Shown here piece by piece: positions 27,833 to 35,969 of a stretch of DNA of 63,257 bases. The notes under the pieces were generated by a model, which was not told where the DNA came from, searched no databases, and was given only the letters and a program-made list of their open reading frames with translations. The DNA is from Asticcacaulis biprosthecium C19 (GTDB lineage Bacteria > Pseudomonadota > Alphaproteobacteria > Caulobacterales > Caulobacteraceae): assembly GCF_000204015.1 (NCBI RefSeq), contig NZ_GL883077.1, positions 697,687 to 760,943 on the forward strand. The letters run 5' to 3'. A program made the translations under genes and the position numbers. Position 1 is the first letter of the stretch. Each line of letters opens with the position of its first letter.

Positions 27833-29176
27833 CTATCCGTGCAGGGTCTCCCCGTGCTGTGACATGTCGAGACCTTCGATCTCTTCCTCATCTGTTACGC
27901 GCAGGCCTGTTGTGTATTTGCAGACCATCAGGATGAGGAATGTGAAGACCGCGCTCCAGGCGATGACAACCACCAGGCCGATGAACTGTTTGAGGATGGT
28001 CGCGTCCTTGCCCAGGGCATTGATCGACGGATCCGCGAACACGGCGGTCAGGATGGCGCCGACGAAGCCGCCGACACCGTGCACGCCGAAGGCGTCCAGC
28101 GAGTCGTCGTACTTGAACATGTTCTTCACATAGGTCGAGGCGATGTAGCAGATCGGGCCGGCGATCAGGCCGATGGCCATAGCGCCAGTCGGATTAACGA
28201 AGCCGGCGGCCGGGGTGATGGCGACCAGGCCGACGACGAGACCCGACACCAGACCCAGCAGGGTCGGCTGCTTGCGCTCGATCCATTCCGGCACGGTCCA
28301 TCCGATGACGCCCGTCATGGCGGCGACGATGGTGTTCAACATGGCGACCGCGGCAACGCCGTCGGCAGCCCACCACGAACCGGCGTTAAAGCCGATCCAG
28401 CCAACCAGCAGCATCGAGGCGCCGATCATGGTGTAGCCCAGATTATGCGGCGCCATGTTGTCGCGGCCGAAACCCTTGCGCTTGCCCAGGACCAAGGCGG
28501 CGACCAGGCCGGCGACACCGGAGTTGACGTGAACCACGGCACCGCCGGCGAAGTCGAGCACGCCCATGCCACCGAGGAAGCCGCCGCCCCACACCCAATG
28601 GCAGATCGGCACATAGACCAGCAGCGACCACAGAGCGGTGAATAGGATAAAGGCGGAGAACTTCATGCGCTCGGCGATCGACCCGGCGATCAGGGCCGGG
28701 GTGATGATGGCGAACGTCATCTGATAGGCGATCCAGAGATATTCCGGCAGCGCCTTGGTCAGGCTGTGGGCGGTGTTGAGCGTGACGCCCTTCAGCATGG
28801 CGGCATCAAAGCCACCCAGGACGGCGTTCCAGCTATCGTTGGGACCCTTGCCGAAGGCGAGCGAGTAACCGATGGCGATCCAAAGGACGGTGACGATGGC
28901 CGAGACGGCGACCGATTGGGCCAGGGTCGACAGCAGGTTCTTCTTGCGGACCATGCCGCCGTAGAACAGGGCCAGACCGGGCAGGGTCATGAACAGGACC
29001 AGGACGGTGGACAGGATCATGAAGGCGGTGTCGCCTGAGCTCAGTTCCAGCTTGACCTGATGGGCCAGGCCGACAAAGGCTTCCGCCGACGCCGAGACGG
29101 AGCTCGCCGCTTCCGGGGCTGCCGGAATGGCTGCTGGTGCTGCTTCCGCTGCGCTACTGACCGTTGCTGCCGTCAT
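27833..29176 (-). CDS. amtB: Ammonium transporter
   Basis: This 447-residue Amt/Mep/Rh-family channel has an Ala/Pro/Ser-rich export-like N-terminus and about 11 membrane helices. It carries the pore His residues in VVHVNSGVAGLVAA and FGVHGVGGFVGAI, plus MTLPGLALFYGGMVRKKN. It conducts ammonium for the neighbouring glutamate synthase. The usual partner gene glnK (a PII protein) is not next to it, which is unusual. The start could lie slightly downstream, since the first 40 residues are low-complexity. Confidence 0.93.
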   Translation of the reverse strand: MTAATVSSAAEAAPAAIPAAPEAASSVSASAEAFVGLAHQVKLELSSGDTAFMILSTVLVLFMTLPGLALFYGGMVRKKNLLSTLAQSVAVSAIVTVLWIAIGYSLAFGKGPNDSWNAVLGGFDAAMLKGVTLNTAHSLTKALPEYLWIAYQMTFAIITPALIAGSIAERMKFSAFILFTALWSLLVYVPICHWVWGGGFLGGMGVLDFAGGAVVHVNSGVAGLVAALVLGKRKGFGRDNMAPHNLGYTMIGASMLLVGWIGFNAGSWWAADGVAAVAMLNTIVAAMTGVIGWTVPEWIERKQPTLLGLVSGLVVGLVAITPAAGFVNPTGAMAIGLIAGPICYIASTYVKNMFKYDDSLDAFGVHGVGGFVGAILTAVFADPSINALGKDATILKQFIGLVVVIAWSAVFTFLILMVCKYTTGLRVTDEEEIEGLDMSQHGETLHG

Positions 29177-29367
29177 GTATTCCGATCCCAGCCTGTTAAC
29201 CTAAAAAGCCACATGGCACCGCGACGCCGGATAACCGATCCAGTGTGCAGGCGCGAAATGTGACGCATGTGTGTCCATAACAGCAGTGTGGCATCTTGAA
29301 AAGTCAAACTTTTCGCGCCCGGTCACTATTTTTCGGAAATTTTCCCGCGCCTTAGGAAATTTCTACG

Positions 29368-29557
29368 TTATCCTCCACCGCTTGCGGGGGAGGTGTCGAG
29401 CGAGTGAGCCTACTTTAGGCGAAACGCGTCGAAACGGAGGGGGCGTGACAAGGTTTGAGTTCGCGGCTCCCCCCTCCGCTTCGACGCGCTACGGCTTCGC
29501 CTTCACTTGCTCAGCACCTCCCCCGGCCTCGCCGGCAGGCAAAGCGGTGGAGGATAA
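29368..29557. repeat. 190-bp imperfect palindromic intergenic element (copy A)
   Basis: The ends TTATCCTCCACCGCTT and its complement match, and inside them GGGGGAGGTG, CGCGTCGAA and CGGAGGGGG pair with the right arm. The right-arm text CCTCCGCTTCGACGCGCT and CACCTCCCC recurs at 59461-59515, so this is a dispersed element. With 29177-29367, which shows no gene and should hold the amtB promoter, it fills the 384-bp gap. Confidence 0.7.
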
Positions 29558-29560
29558 GTC

Positions 29561-30721
29561 TTATCCGTTGAACGAGGTCACGGCGGCAACGATCTGATCC
29601 TGCGTCGCTTCGTCGAGATAGGGGCTGAATGGCAGTGAAATCACCGTCTTCGACTTGGCTTCCGAAACGCTCAGGTCCCAGCCACCGGCCGTGTACATCG
29701 AATAGCCCGGCTGCTGGTGCAGGGGGATCGGATAATAGACCGCCGACGGCACGCCCAGGGTCCGCAGGTGCGCCTGCAAGCCGTCGCGATTGTCGTGCTC
29801 GATCGTGTACTGCGCCCAGGTCGAGACATAGCCGTCCTTCACGAAGGGCACGCTCTTCACCTTGCCGGCCAGCAATTCGTTATAACGCGCCGCTACCTTC
29901 TGGCGCAGTTCGATCTCCTCGCCGAAAATCTCCAGCTTCTCGATCAGCACCGCCGCCTGGATGGTGTCGAGGCGCGAATTCATGCCGACACGGACGTTGA
30001 GATACTTGGCTTCGTGCTCGAAATTCATGGTGGCGACATCAGTCGGGGTGGCGCCGCCGTGAACCCGGAAGGAGATCATCTTCTCCATAAGGGCGTCGTC
30101 ATTGGTCACGACCGCGCCGCCATCGCCGTAGCAGCCCAGAGGCTTGGCGGGATAGAAGCTGGTCGCCGTCGCCACGCACCATTCCAGCGGCTGACGATCG
30201 TCTATCGTACAGCCAAACCCTTGCGCCGAGTCGCAGATCAGCGGCAGGCCGTGCTTGCGGGCCACCTCGGCCAGGGCCGGATAGTCGGCCGCCTGGCCGA
30301 ACAGGTCGACCGCGATAATGGCGGCGGGCTTTAAGCGCCCTTCGGCGGCAACGCTGGCGATGGCGGCGTCCAGCTTGACCGGATCGATATTGTAGGTGTC
30401 GCCCTGGATGTCGACGAAGACGGGCTCGGCCCCGGTCATCGGCACGACCTCGGCCGTGGCGACAAAGGTAAAGGCCGGTACGAACACGGCATCGCCGTCG
30501 CCGATGCCCAGACCCAGCAGGATCAGTTCGATGGCATCGGTGCCGTTGGCGCACGACAGGCAATGCTTGGCGCCAGCAAAGGCGGCCATGTTGGCTTCGA
30601 AGGTCTTGACCTCCGGTCCCATAATATAGGCGCCGTGCTTGATGACCTTCAGCACGTTCGCTTCGATTTTGGCGCCGATGCGCTCGCGCTGAACGCCGAG
30701 GTCGATGAACGGGATGGCCAT
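29561..30721 (-). CDS. DegT/DnrJ/EryC1 aminotransferase, WbpE-like
   Basis: This 386-residue PLP enzyme is of the sugar-aminotransferase family. The PLP Lys lies in TSFYPAKPLGCYGDGGAV, and CANGTDAIELILLGLGIGDGD and GMNSRLDTIQAAVL are family hallmarks. The text, notably SRLDTIQAAVLIEKLEIFGE, is close to Pseudomonas WbpE, which aminates C3 of a UDP-keto-glucuronate sugar for lipopolysaccharide. ATG 30721 (MAIPFIDLGVQRERI) gives the standard start; the frame to 30850 is rejected. It stands alone, with no WbpA/B/D neighbours here, so the pathway is inferred. Confidence 0.85.
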   Translation of the reverse strand: MAIPFIDLGVQRERIGAKIEANVLKVIKHGAYIMGPEVKTFEANMAAFAGAKHCLSCANGTDAIELILLGLGIGDGDAVFVPAFTFVATAEVVPMTGAEPVFVDIQGDTYNIDPVKLDAAIASVAAEGRLKPAAIIAVDLFGQAADYPALAEVARKHGLPLICDSAQGFGCTIDDRQPLEWCVATATSFYPAKPLGCYGDGGAVVTNDDALMEKMISFRVHGGATPTDVATMNFEHEAKYLNVRVGMNSRLDTIQAAVLIEKLEIFGEEIELRQKVAARYNELLAGKVKSVPFVKDGYVSTWAQYTIEHDNRDGLQAHLRTLGVPSAVYYPIPLHQQPGYSMYTAGGWDLSVSEAKSKTVISLPFSPYLDEATQDQIVAAVTSFNG

Positions 30722-31069
30722 GGGAGGGCGCCTTTGGGATACAAATGAACTGTCCCTGCGCTTTAGCAGGCTGAAAAATCCATGCACCTCAAAAGGCATT
30801 TCCCAAAGTTTCAATAAAAACGAAACCTTGCATGCCTGACGGGGTGACAAAGAGCATTTGTCTGACTATATAGGCGGCAGAAATTAGAGCGCAATCCGAT
30901 AAAGTGTGCAGCACTTTTCGGATAAATTGCGCGTCAAAACAAAGATCTAGAGCGGCGTTTTGACTCTGCCAAAACGCATCTCGCTCTAGCGTCTTGTTAA
31001 CGCTACCACAGTGGCTTATAGAGCCCGCAACAAATGCCAACCCCAAAATGCCAACCCAAGGAGAACGTC
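30722..31069. other. 348-bp divergent intergenic region
   Basis: No gene is visible. It must hold the promoters of the leftward aminotransferase and the rightward dehydrogenase. Its centre is occupied by two palindromic repeats (30889-30932 and 30947-30989), annotated separately. Confidence 0.5.
30889..30989. repeat. Pair of intergenic palindromic repeats
   Basis: The first hairpin joins GCGCAAT...AAAGTG (from 30889) with its complement ending 30932, interrupted by a 4-nt bulge. The second pairs CTAGAGCG (30947-30954) and CGTTTTG with CAAAACG and CGCTCTAG (30982-30989). GCTCTA-type fragments also occur near 11-18 and 5059-5066, suggesting a repeated unit. Confidence 0.65.
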
Positions 31070-32503
31070 ATGTCGGCAAAAGGTAACCTGATTAACGGTG
31101 AGTGGGTCTTCACGGACAAGACCTTCAACGACATCAACCCCTCCGACACCAACGACATTATCGGCACCTATTCGACCGCCGGTGAAGCCGAGGTCAAGGC
31201 CGCCATTGCCGCCGCCAAGGACGCTTTCCAGACCTGGCAATATTCGACGCCGCAGCAGCGCTTCGACGTGCTCGACAATGCCGGCACCGAAATCCTGGCC
31301 CGCAAGGCCGAGCTGGGTGCACTGCTGTCGCGCGAAGAAGGAAAGACCCTGCCGGAAGGTGTCGGCGAAGTCACCCGCGCCGGCCATATCCTGAAGTATT
31401 TCGCCGGTGAGGCCCTGCGCGCCCACGGTCAAGTGCTCGACTCGGTCCGTCCTGGCGTGAAGGTTGAAATCACCCGCGAACCGGTCGGTGTCATCGGCCT
31501 GATCTGCCCGTGGAACTTCCCGATCGCCATTCCGGCCTGGAAGATCGCCCCGGCCATCGCGTTCGGCAACACCGTCGTCTTCAAGCCGGCTGAACTGACC
31601 CCGGGCTGCGCCTGGGAACTGAGCGACATCCTGAACCGTGCCGGCCTGCCCAAGGGCGTGCTGAACATGGTCTTCGCTCGCGGCTCGGTCGCCGGCCCGC
31701 TGATGATCGACGGTTGCGACGCCATCTCCTTCACCGGCTCGGTCCCGACCGGCACCCGCGTCCGCGATCAGGCCGTTGCCAAGGGCAAGCGCGTCCAGTG
31801 CGAAATGGGCGGCAAGAACCCGGTCGTCGTCCTGGATGACGCCGACCTCGACAACGCCGTCAACTCGGTGCTTAACTCGTCCTTCTTCTCGTCGGGTCAC
31901 CGCTGCACGGCGTCCTCGCGCATCATCGTCACCGAAGGCATCGCCGACCGCTTCGTCGAAGCCCTGGGCAAGGCCACGGCCGCGATCAAGGTTGGCGACA
32001 GCCGCGCCGACGGCGTCCAGATGGGGCCGATCGCCAGCCAGGAGCAACTCGACATCGCCCGTGACGCGGTCGCCAAGGCCAAGGCCGAAGGCGGCGTCGT
32101 CGTCGCCGGTGGCGAAGACCTGACCTTTGGCACGCCTGGCTACTATTACGCCCCGACCCTGATCGACAAGACCACGGCCGATATGGCGATCAACAAGGAA
32201 GAGGTCTTCGGGCCGGTGGCTTCGGTCATCCGCGTCAAGGACCTGGACGAAGCGATCGCCGTTGCCAACGACACCGAAATGGGTCTGTCGGCCGGCATCT
32301 GCACCAAGTCGCTGAAGTCCGCCGAGACCTTCAAGCGCAAGATCCAGTCGGGCATGGTCATGGTCAACCTGCCGACCGCCGGCGTCGACTATCACGTGCC
32401 GTTCGGTGGCCGTAAGGCGTCGTCGTTCGGCCCCCGCGAACAGGGCGCCTATGCCGTCGAGTTCTACACGATTGTAAAGACGGCCTATCAGCTCCCGCTG
32501 TAG
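31070..32503 (+). CDS. 2-oxoglutarate semialdehyde (or succinate-semialdehyde) dehydrogenase
   Basis: This 477-residue aldehyde dehydrogenase has the NAD-binding and catalytic elements PWNFPIAIPAWKIAPAIAFG, FTGSVPTGTRV, CEMGGKNPVVV (Glu) and SSGHRCTASSR (nucleophile Cys). The text FNDINPSDTNDIIGTYSTA and the HRCTASSR context resemble the 2-oxoglutarate-semialdehyde enzymes of pentose, glucarate or hydroxyproline breakdown. ATG 31070 follows a GGAG ribosome-binding site. It is a single gene with its own terminator and no pathway genes beside it, so substrate choice remains open. Confidence 0.85.
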   Translation: MSAKGNLINGEWVFTDKTFNDINPSDTNDIIGTYSTAGEAEVKAAIAAAKDAFQTWQYSTPQQRFDVLDNAGTEILARKAELGALLSREEGKTLPEGVGEVTRAGHILKYFAGEALRAHGQVLDSVRPGVKVEITREPVGVIGLICPWNFPIAIPAWKIAPAIAFGNTVVFKPAELTPGCAWELSDILNRAGLPKGVLNMVFARGSVAGPLMIDGCDAISFTGSVPTGTRVRDQAVAKGKRVQCEMGGKNPVVVLDDADLDNAVNSVLNSSFFSSGHRCTASSRIIVTEGIADRFVEALGKATAAIKVGDSRADGVQMGPIASQEQLDIARDAVAKAKAEGGVVVAGGEDLTFGTPGYYYAPTLIDKTTADMAINKEEVFGPVASVIRVKDLDEAIAVANDTEMGLSAGICTKSLKSAETFKRKIQSGMVMVNLPTAGVDYHVPFGGRKASSFGPREQGAYAVEFYTIVKTAYQLPL

Positions 32504-32526
32504 GCTGAAGCCATCGCAAAAATGTA

Positions 32527-32562
32527 AAAGCGGCCCCGGATCACTCCGGGGCCGCTTTTTTC
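32527..32562 (+). terminator. Intrinsic terminator of the semialdehyde dehydrogenase gene
   Basis: AGCGGCCCCGGA (32529-32540) pairs perfectly with TCCGGGGCCGCT (32545-32556) around TCAC and is followed by a run of T. Confidence 0.92.
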
Positions 32563-32586
32563 ATGTCCAGGTGATAACGAGGGGGA

Positions 32587-32937
32587 TCAGTTATCGGCGC
32601 GGGCATGATCCTGGGCTTGGACGTCGTCGCTGGCGCGGCTGATGATCAGGCGGTCGACGCGATCGTAGCGGCCGACGGCGCGACCCTCGACCCAGCTATT
32701 CTGTCCGTCGTGCTCAACACCATAGCGGAAACGGGCGTCAAACCGGGAACCGCCGCCCTCGCACCGTGGCAGGTCGACATAGCGTTCGCCGCCGCTTTGC
32801 GGAACATAGTCGCGGGCCGCTTCAGCGATGGCCTTGGCGACCTCGTTTTCCTGCTTGGCGTCGCAATCGGCGAAGGCCGCGCCCGCGACGAAGGTACAGG
32901 CGCCGGCTACAGCGGCAAAAATCACGGATTTGATCAT
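32587..32937 (-). CDS. Small secreted protein of unknown function
   Basis: This 116-residue protein has a signal peptide (VIFAAVAGACTFVAGAAFADC). The mature part has two further features of note: a single later Cys (DLPRCEGGG) that could pair with the N-terminal Cys, and the stretch GERYVDLPRCEGGGSRFDAR. No family is recognised. It is convergent with the dehydrogenase terminator. Confidence 0.7.
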   Translation of the reverse strand: MIKSVIFAAVAGACTFVAGAAFADCDAKQENEVAKAIAEAARDYVPQSGGERYVDLPRCEGGGSRFDARFRYGVEHDGQNSWVEGRAVGRYDRVDRLIISRASDDVQAQDHARADN

Positions 32938-33319
32938 GGGGAGTACTCCAAATTTTTTCTTGCTTTTGGGTGTCAGCCTGGTCGAGGCGCAACCGTACCC
33001 GCGGGACTGCCACTTGAAGATGCGCCATTTCGGCGAACTTTCAACTCTTTTTTGTCAGGGTTCGGACTTTTTTTAAGCGCGTGTGGATCCGAGTTAATGA
33101 TCCGTACAAAGATTATATGCGGTGCACAAACCCATAGATTAACGAATTCTATACGATGAAGGCTGTCACAATTCCCGCAGAATTAGAATTTTCAAGGCGT
33201 GTTGAATTTCGACGTTTTTGATTTGGATTCACATCTGGCGTGATTTGGACATTCCCGCATGCGCTGTGTTGCGATGCGGTATAGACTGTCGCTCTCGTCA
33301 CAATAGGGAGATAGAGTGA
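32938..33319. other. 382-bp gap with a spaced direct repeat
   Basis: No gene is supported. The region is A/T-richer than its surroundings. TGATTTGGA occurs at 33219-33227 and again at 33241-33249, a 22-bp period equal to two helical turns, about 80-100 nt before the 33320 gene. It looks like a tandem binding site. The promoter of the leftward secreted-protein gene should also be here. Confidence 0.4.
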
Positions 33320-33721
33320 ATGTCCGCCTTGTTCCCCTGGCTCGACTGGCCGTCGACCGCCGTACCCAGCAGCCTGAACCAGCCGATTTTGCCGGGCTGG
33401 TCGTTTCTCACCGTCAACGAAGCCAATTCCTCGGCGCCCGATACCGAAAAACGAATCGTCGCTCAGGACTCCTATGGCCGCCAGATCGGCCGGCTGATGG
33501 ATGTCGTCGATCTCCTGGTGCGCGAAGCCGAAAAAACCCATCCGGACCTGTCCGGCGTCAAATGCGTTCAGGACCTGGCCGAGCTCAAGGCGCGCATCGA
33601 CGAGGCCAAGGCCGAGGCGCAAAAGAATCGCCAGGACCGTTTGATCGAAGATCTGCTGGCGCTAAAACGGCAGGACGGCGGCAAGTTCGCCGCCGTTATA
33701 AAGGCTGTCAGCCTGCCTTGA
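33320..33721 (+). CDS. Hypothetical protein with C-terminal coiled coil
   Basis: This 133-residue protein has a hydrophobic, Trp/Pro-rich N-terminus (SALFPWLDWPSTAVPSSLNQ). After about residue 45 it turns into a charged helical region (LMDVVDLLVREAEK, LAELKARIDEAKAEAQKNRQ, RLIEDLLALKRQ). No known domain is recognised. Its 3' end overlaps the convergent msrB by 14 nt. An AGGGAG lies upstream of the start. Confidence 0.6.
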   Translation: MSALFPWLDWPSTAVPSSLNQPILPGWSFLTVNEANSSAPDTEKRIVAQDSYGRQIGRLMDVVDLLVREAEKTHPDLSGVKCVQDLAELKARIDEAKAEAQKNRQDRLIEDLLALKRQDGGKFAAVIKAVSLP

Positions 33722-34193
33722 TCGGTTCGCCTTCCGGTGCGCCGCGGTGCAGACGGTCGGTTAGGGGCTCGCCCTCAGGCACGAACTCCATGGCGACCGA
33801 ATTCAGGCAATAGCGCTGGCCGGTCGGGCGCGGCCCGTCTTCGAAGACGTGGCCCAGGTGCGAGTCGCAGCGGCCGCAGCGGATTTCTGTCCGCACCATG
33901 CCGTGGGAAACGTCGCGCAGGTAGCGGATGTGGTCCTTGTCGACCGACTGGTAGAAGCTGGGCCAGCCCGAGCCGGAATGAAACTTGGCGCGCGAGGAAA
34001 ACAGCGGCAGATCGCACAGGTTACAGACATAGGTGCCCTCGTCCTCGTACTCATCGAAGCGGCCGCAGAAGGGCGCTTCGGTGCCGTGGTTGAGCAGGAT
34101 GCGGCGGGCTTCCGGATCGAGCCGGGCAGCGAGGTCCTGAATCTGGGCAGGGGAGGGCGGGGTCAGGTCGAAACCGAGGGCGGACTTGGTCAT
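33708..34193 (-). CDS. msrB: Peptide-methionine (R)-S-oxide reductase
   Basis: This 161-residue protein repairs Met-R-sulfoxide. Zinc cysteines C57/C60 (CNLC) and C106/C109 (CGRC) are present, with SGSGWPSFY, HLGHVFEDGP and the catalytic C129 in GQRYCLNS. C43 (PFCGRF) is at a place where many MsrB proteins have a resolving Cys. It is a stand-alone gene with no msrA nearby. Confidence 0.95.
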   Translation of the reverse strand: MTKSALGFDLTPPSPAQIQDLAARLDPEARRILLNHGTEAPFCGRFDEYEDEGTYVCNLCDLPLFSSRAKFHSGSGWPSFYQSVDKDHIRYLRDVSHGMVRTEIRCGRCDSHLGHVFEDGPRPTGQRYCLNSVAMEFVPEGEPLTDRLHRGAPEGEPIKAG

Positions 34194-34268
34194 GGCGAGG
34201 TTCTTTCAAGCTGTCGTGTCTATATACGTGCTTGGCGTGGATTTGTTACCGGGGAGACGGACTTTATA

Positions 34269-35228
34269 TTACCTCTCCCCGCTGTGATTGAAGAGCGCGT
34301 CAACGACCCTCTTGGCCCCCAGACCGTCTATCATTGCATGTGCATGACGGGCGTTGCTCTCAAGACGTTGAGAGTCGGCGACGAGATCGCGTACCCGTTC
34401 TCCAAGATCGTTCGGCAACCCATCGCGAAGATCGACCACGGGGAACGGGCAGACCTCCAGTTCCGCCTGTTGATTGTCATAGGCGACTATCGCCAGACCC
34501 GGCATTCCCATGGCGGCGACCTCATTGAGACTGGCGCCGGCACCCACGACCACCAGCCGCGCACCGGCCAGCACCTCGGCGACCGATGGCGGCGAGACGA
34601 ATAGCTCCATCTGCCGTAAATCCAGGGCTCGCAAGTTTTCGATCTGCCGGTTGGCCGGGCCGGCGATGACGCGAAGGGCCATATTCGGGATGGCGTCGTG
34701 GATTTGCCGCGCCACCGGCCCGGTCAAACCCGCCGGGTCGCTGCCGCCCAGGGTCACGGCAATAAAGGGTTCCACATTCGGTGTCGTAAACGTCCGGAAC
34801 TCCCGCCGGATCAGGGCGTACTGCGGCCCTAGCAACAGTTGCGCTGCCGTCCTGCCGGCGTAGGTTTCCGGCCTTGCCGCCAAAGCCGGATTGACGATGA
34901 CGGCACAGTCGTAGCGGTCAAGGCTTTCGAGATCATCGATGACTGTGACCGGCGCCGCGATGCCGGAAATAAAGGCAGCCGTCGCCTTGTAGCTGTCGAT
35001 CACCACCCGATCGCCAGGATTTACGGGTAGTGCGTCAAACCCGTTCACCACGTCTGCCGTTGCCCCGATCGCCGCGCACCGCGTGCGCACAGCGTCGCTG
35101 ATTTCATTGATTAGGAAAACCACGGGGATGCCGCGCGTCCGCGCTTCCTCGGCCAGCGCAAAGCAGCGCATGAAATGGCCCATGCCAATCTCAGGGCCAG
35201 CTTCGGTGCGGATGAGCAGACGTGTCAT
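34269..35228 (-). CDS. pseG: UDP-2,4-diacetamido-2,4,6-trideoxy-beta-L-altropyranose hydrolase (PseG-like)
   Basis: This 319-residue GT-B-like protein removes UDP in the pseudaminic acid pathway used for flagellin glycosylation. The catalytic His18 lies in EIGMGHFMRCFALAEE, and the C-terminal half has VTLGGSDPAGLTG and VGAGASLNEVAAMG. ATG 35228 starts MTRLLIRTEAG, the usual N-terminus. It is divergent from the operon containing pseF, with 84 bp between, suggesting a shared control region. PseB, PseC, PseH and PseI are not in the window. Confidence 0.85.
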   Translation of the reverse strand: MTRLLIRTEAGPEIGMGHFMRCFALAEEARTRGIPVVFLINEISDAVRTRCAAIGATADVVNGFDALPVNPGDRVVIDSYKATAAFISGIAAPVTVIDDLESLDRYDCAVIVNPALAARPETYAGRTAAQLLLGPQYALIRREFRTFTTPNVEPFIAVTLGGSDPAGLTGPVARQIHDAIPNMALRVIAGPANRQIENLRALDLRQMELFVSPPSVAEVLAGARLVVVGAGASLNEVAAMGMPGLAIVAYDNQQAELEVCPFPVVDLRDGLPNDLGERVRDLVADSQRLESNARHAHAMIDGLGAKRVVDALFNHSGER

Positions 35229-35312
35229 GGCCGTCCAGAAAAGGTTAACCACGTTAACATTAGGTTGAACCTTGTCACCTAACATCGACATCCTGTCCAC
35301 CAAAGACCGGCT

Positions 35313-35969
35313 ATGATCATGCGTGCCTTACAAGATATCCAGGGCCTGAAGTTCCCCGACGACTATGTCATCCGGCATTTCTACAAGACCGGACTGCATA
35401 ACCGTAAGGGCCATGTGCTGGAGGTCGGCTGCGCCGCCGGCAACAATCTGATGCTCTATGCCGACTATGGCTGGCAGGTCACCGGCGTCGATATCCTGCC
35501 TGAGGCCCTGGCTCAGGCCCGGCATAATCTGGGCCCTGACGCCACCCTGATCGAGGCCTCGGCCGACGACGGCCTGCCTGCAGGCATCACCCAACCGGTG
35601 GATGTCGTGCTGCTACCCAATGTGCTGTGCTACCTGCGTGATGAGGGTGTCGCCGCCTTGGCCAAGGCCGTCTGTGCCCACGCTGCGCCCGGCGCCAGTC
35701 TGTTCGTCCGTACACGGCTGATCGACGACTATCGTTATAGCAAGGGTGAACCCGCCGGTCCCGACAGCTTTATCCTGGACACGGTCGAGACCGGCGAGGC
35801 GGGCCTGTTTCACCGCTTCTACAGTCGTGATGCCCTGGTCGATCTGATCACCGGCGCGTTTGGCGTCGTCAACCCATCGATCTTTCATATTCGCTTCGAC
35901 AACCATCAGGCCGGGCAACTGATCGCGAACAACAGCGACCTGGTCATCTGGGGGGAGATGGCGTCATGA
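35313..35969 (+). CDS. Class I SAM-dependent methyltransferase of the pseudaminic cluster
   Basis: This protein of about 218 residues has the SAM-binding motif VLEVGCAAGNNLMLYADYG and the acidic loop VTGVDILPEAL, then VVLLPNVLCYL. It is the first gene of a four-gene operon with overlapping junctions (ATGA with the next gene). The start may be 35313 or 35319. It is likely to methylate a sugar or sugar-linked intermediate, but this is inferred from its neighbours. Confidence 0.8.
   Translation: MIMRALQDIQGLKFPDDYVIRHFYKTGLHNRKGHVLEVGCAAGNNLMLYADYGWQVTGVDILPEALAQARHNLGPDATLIEASADDGLPAGITQPVDVVLLPNVLCYLRDEGVAALAKAVCAHAAPGASLFVRTRLIDDYRYSKGEPAGPDSFILDTVETGEAGLFHRFYSRDALVDLITGAFGVVNPSIFHIRFDNHQAGQLIANNSDLVIWGEMAS

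Noticed and set aside
27589-27891. 100-residue frame overlapping the amtB end, a possible missing glnK
   Set aside because: The text has no PII features and crosses a terminator hairpin.
29177-29367. Sigma54 promoter for amtB
   Set aside because: TGGACACACATGCG has the wrong spacing between GG and GC; no acceptable -24/-12 element was found.
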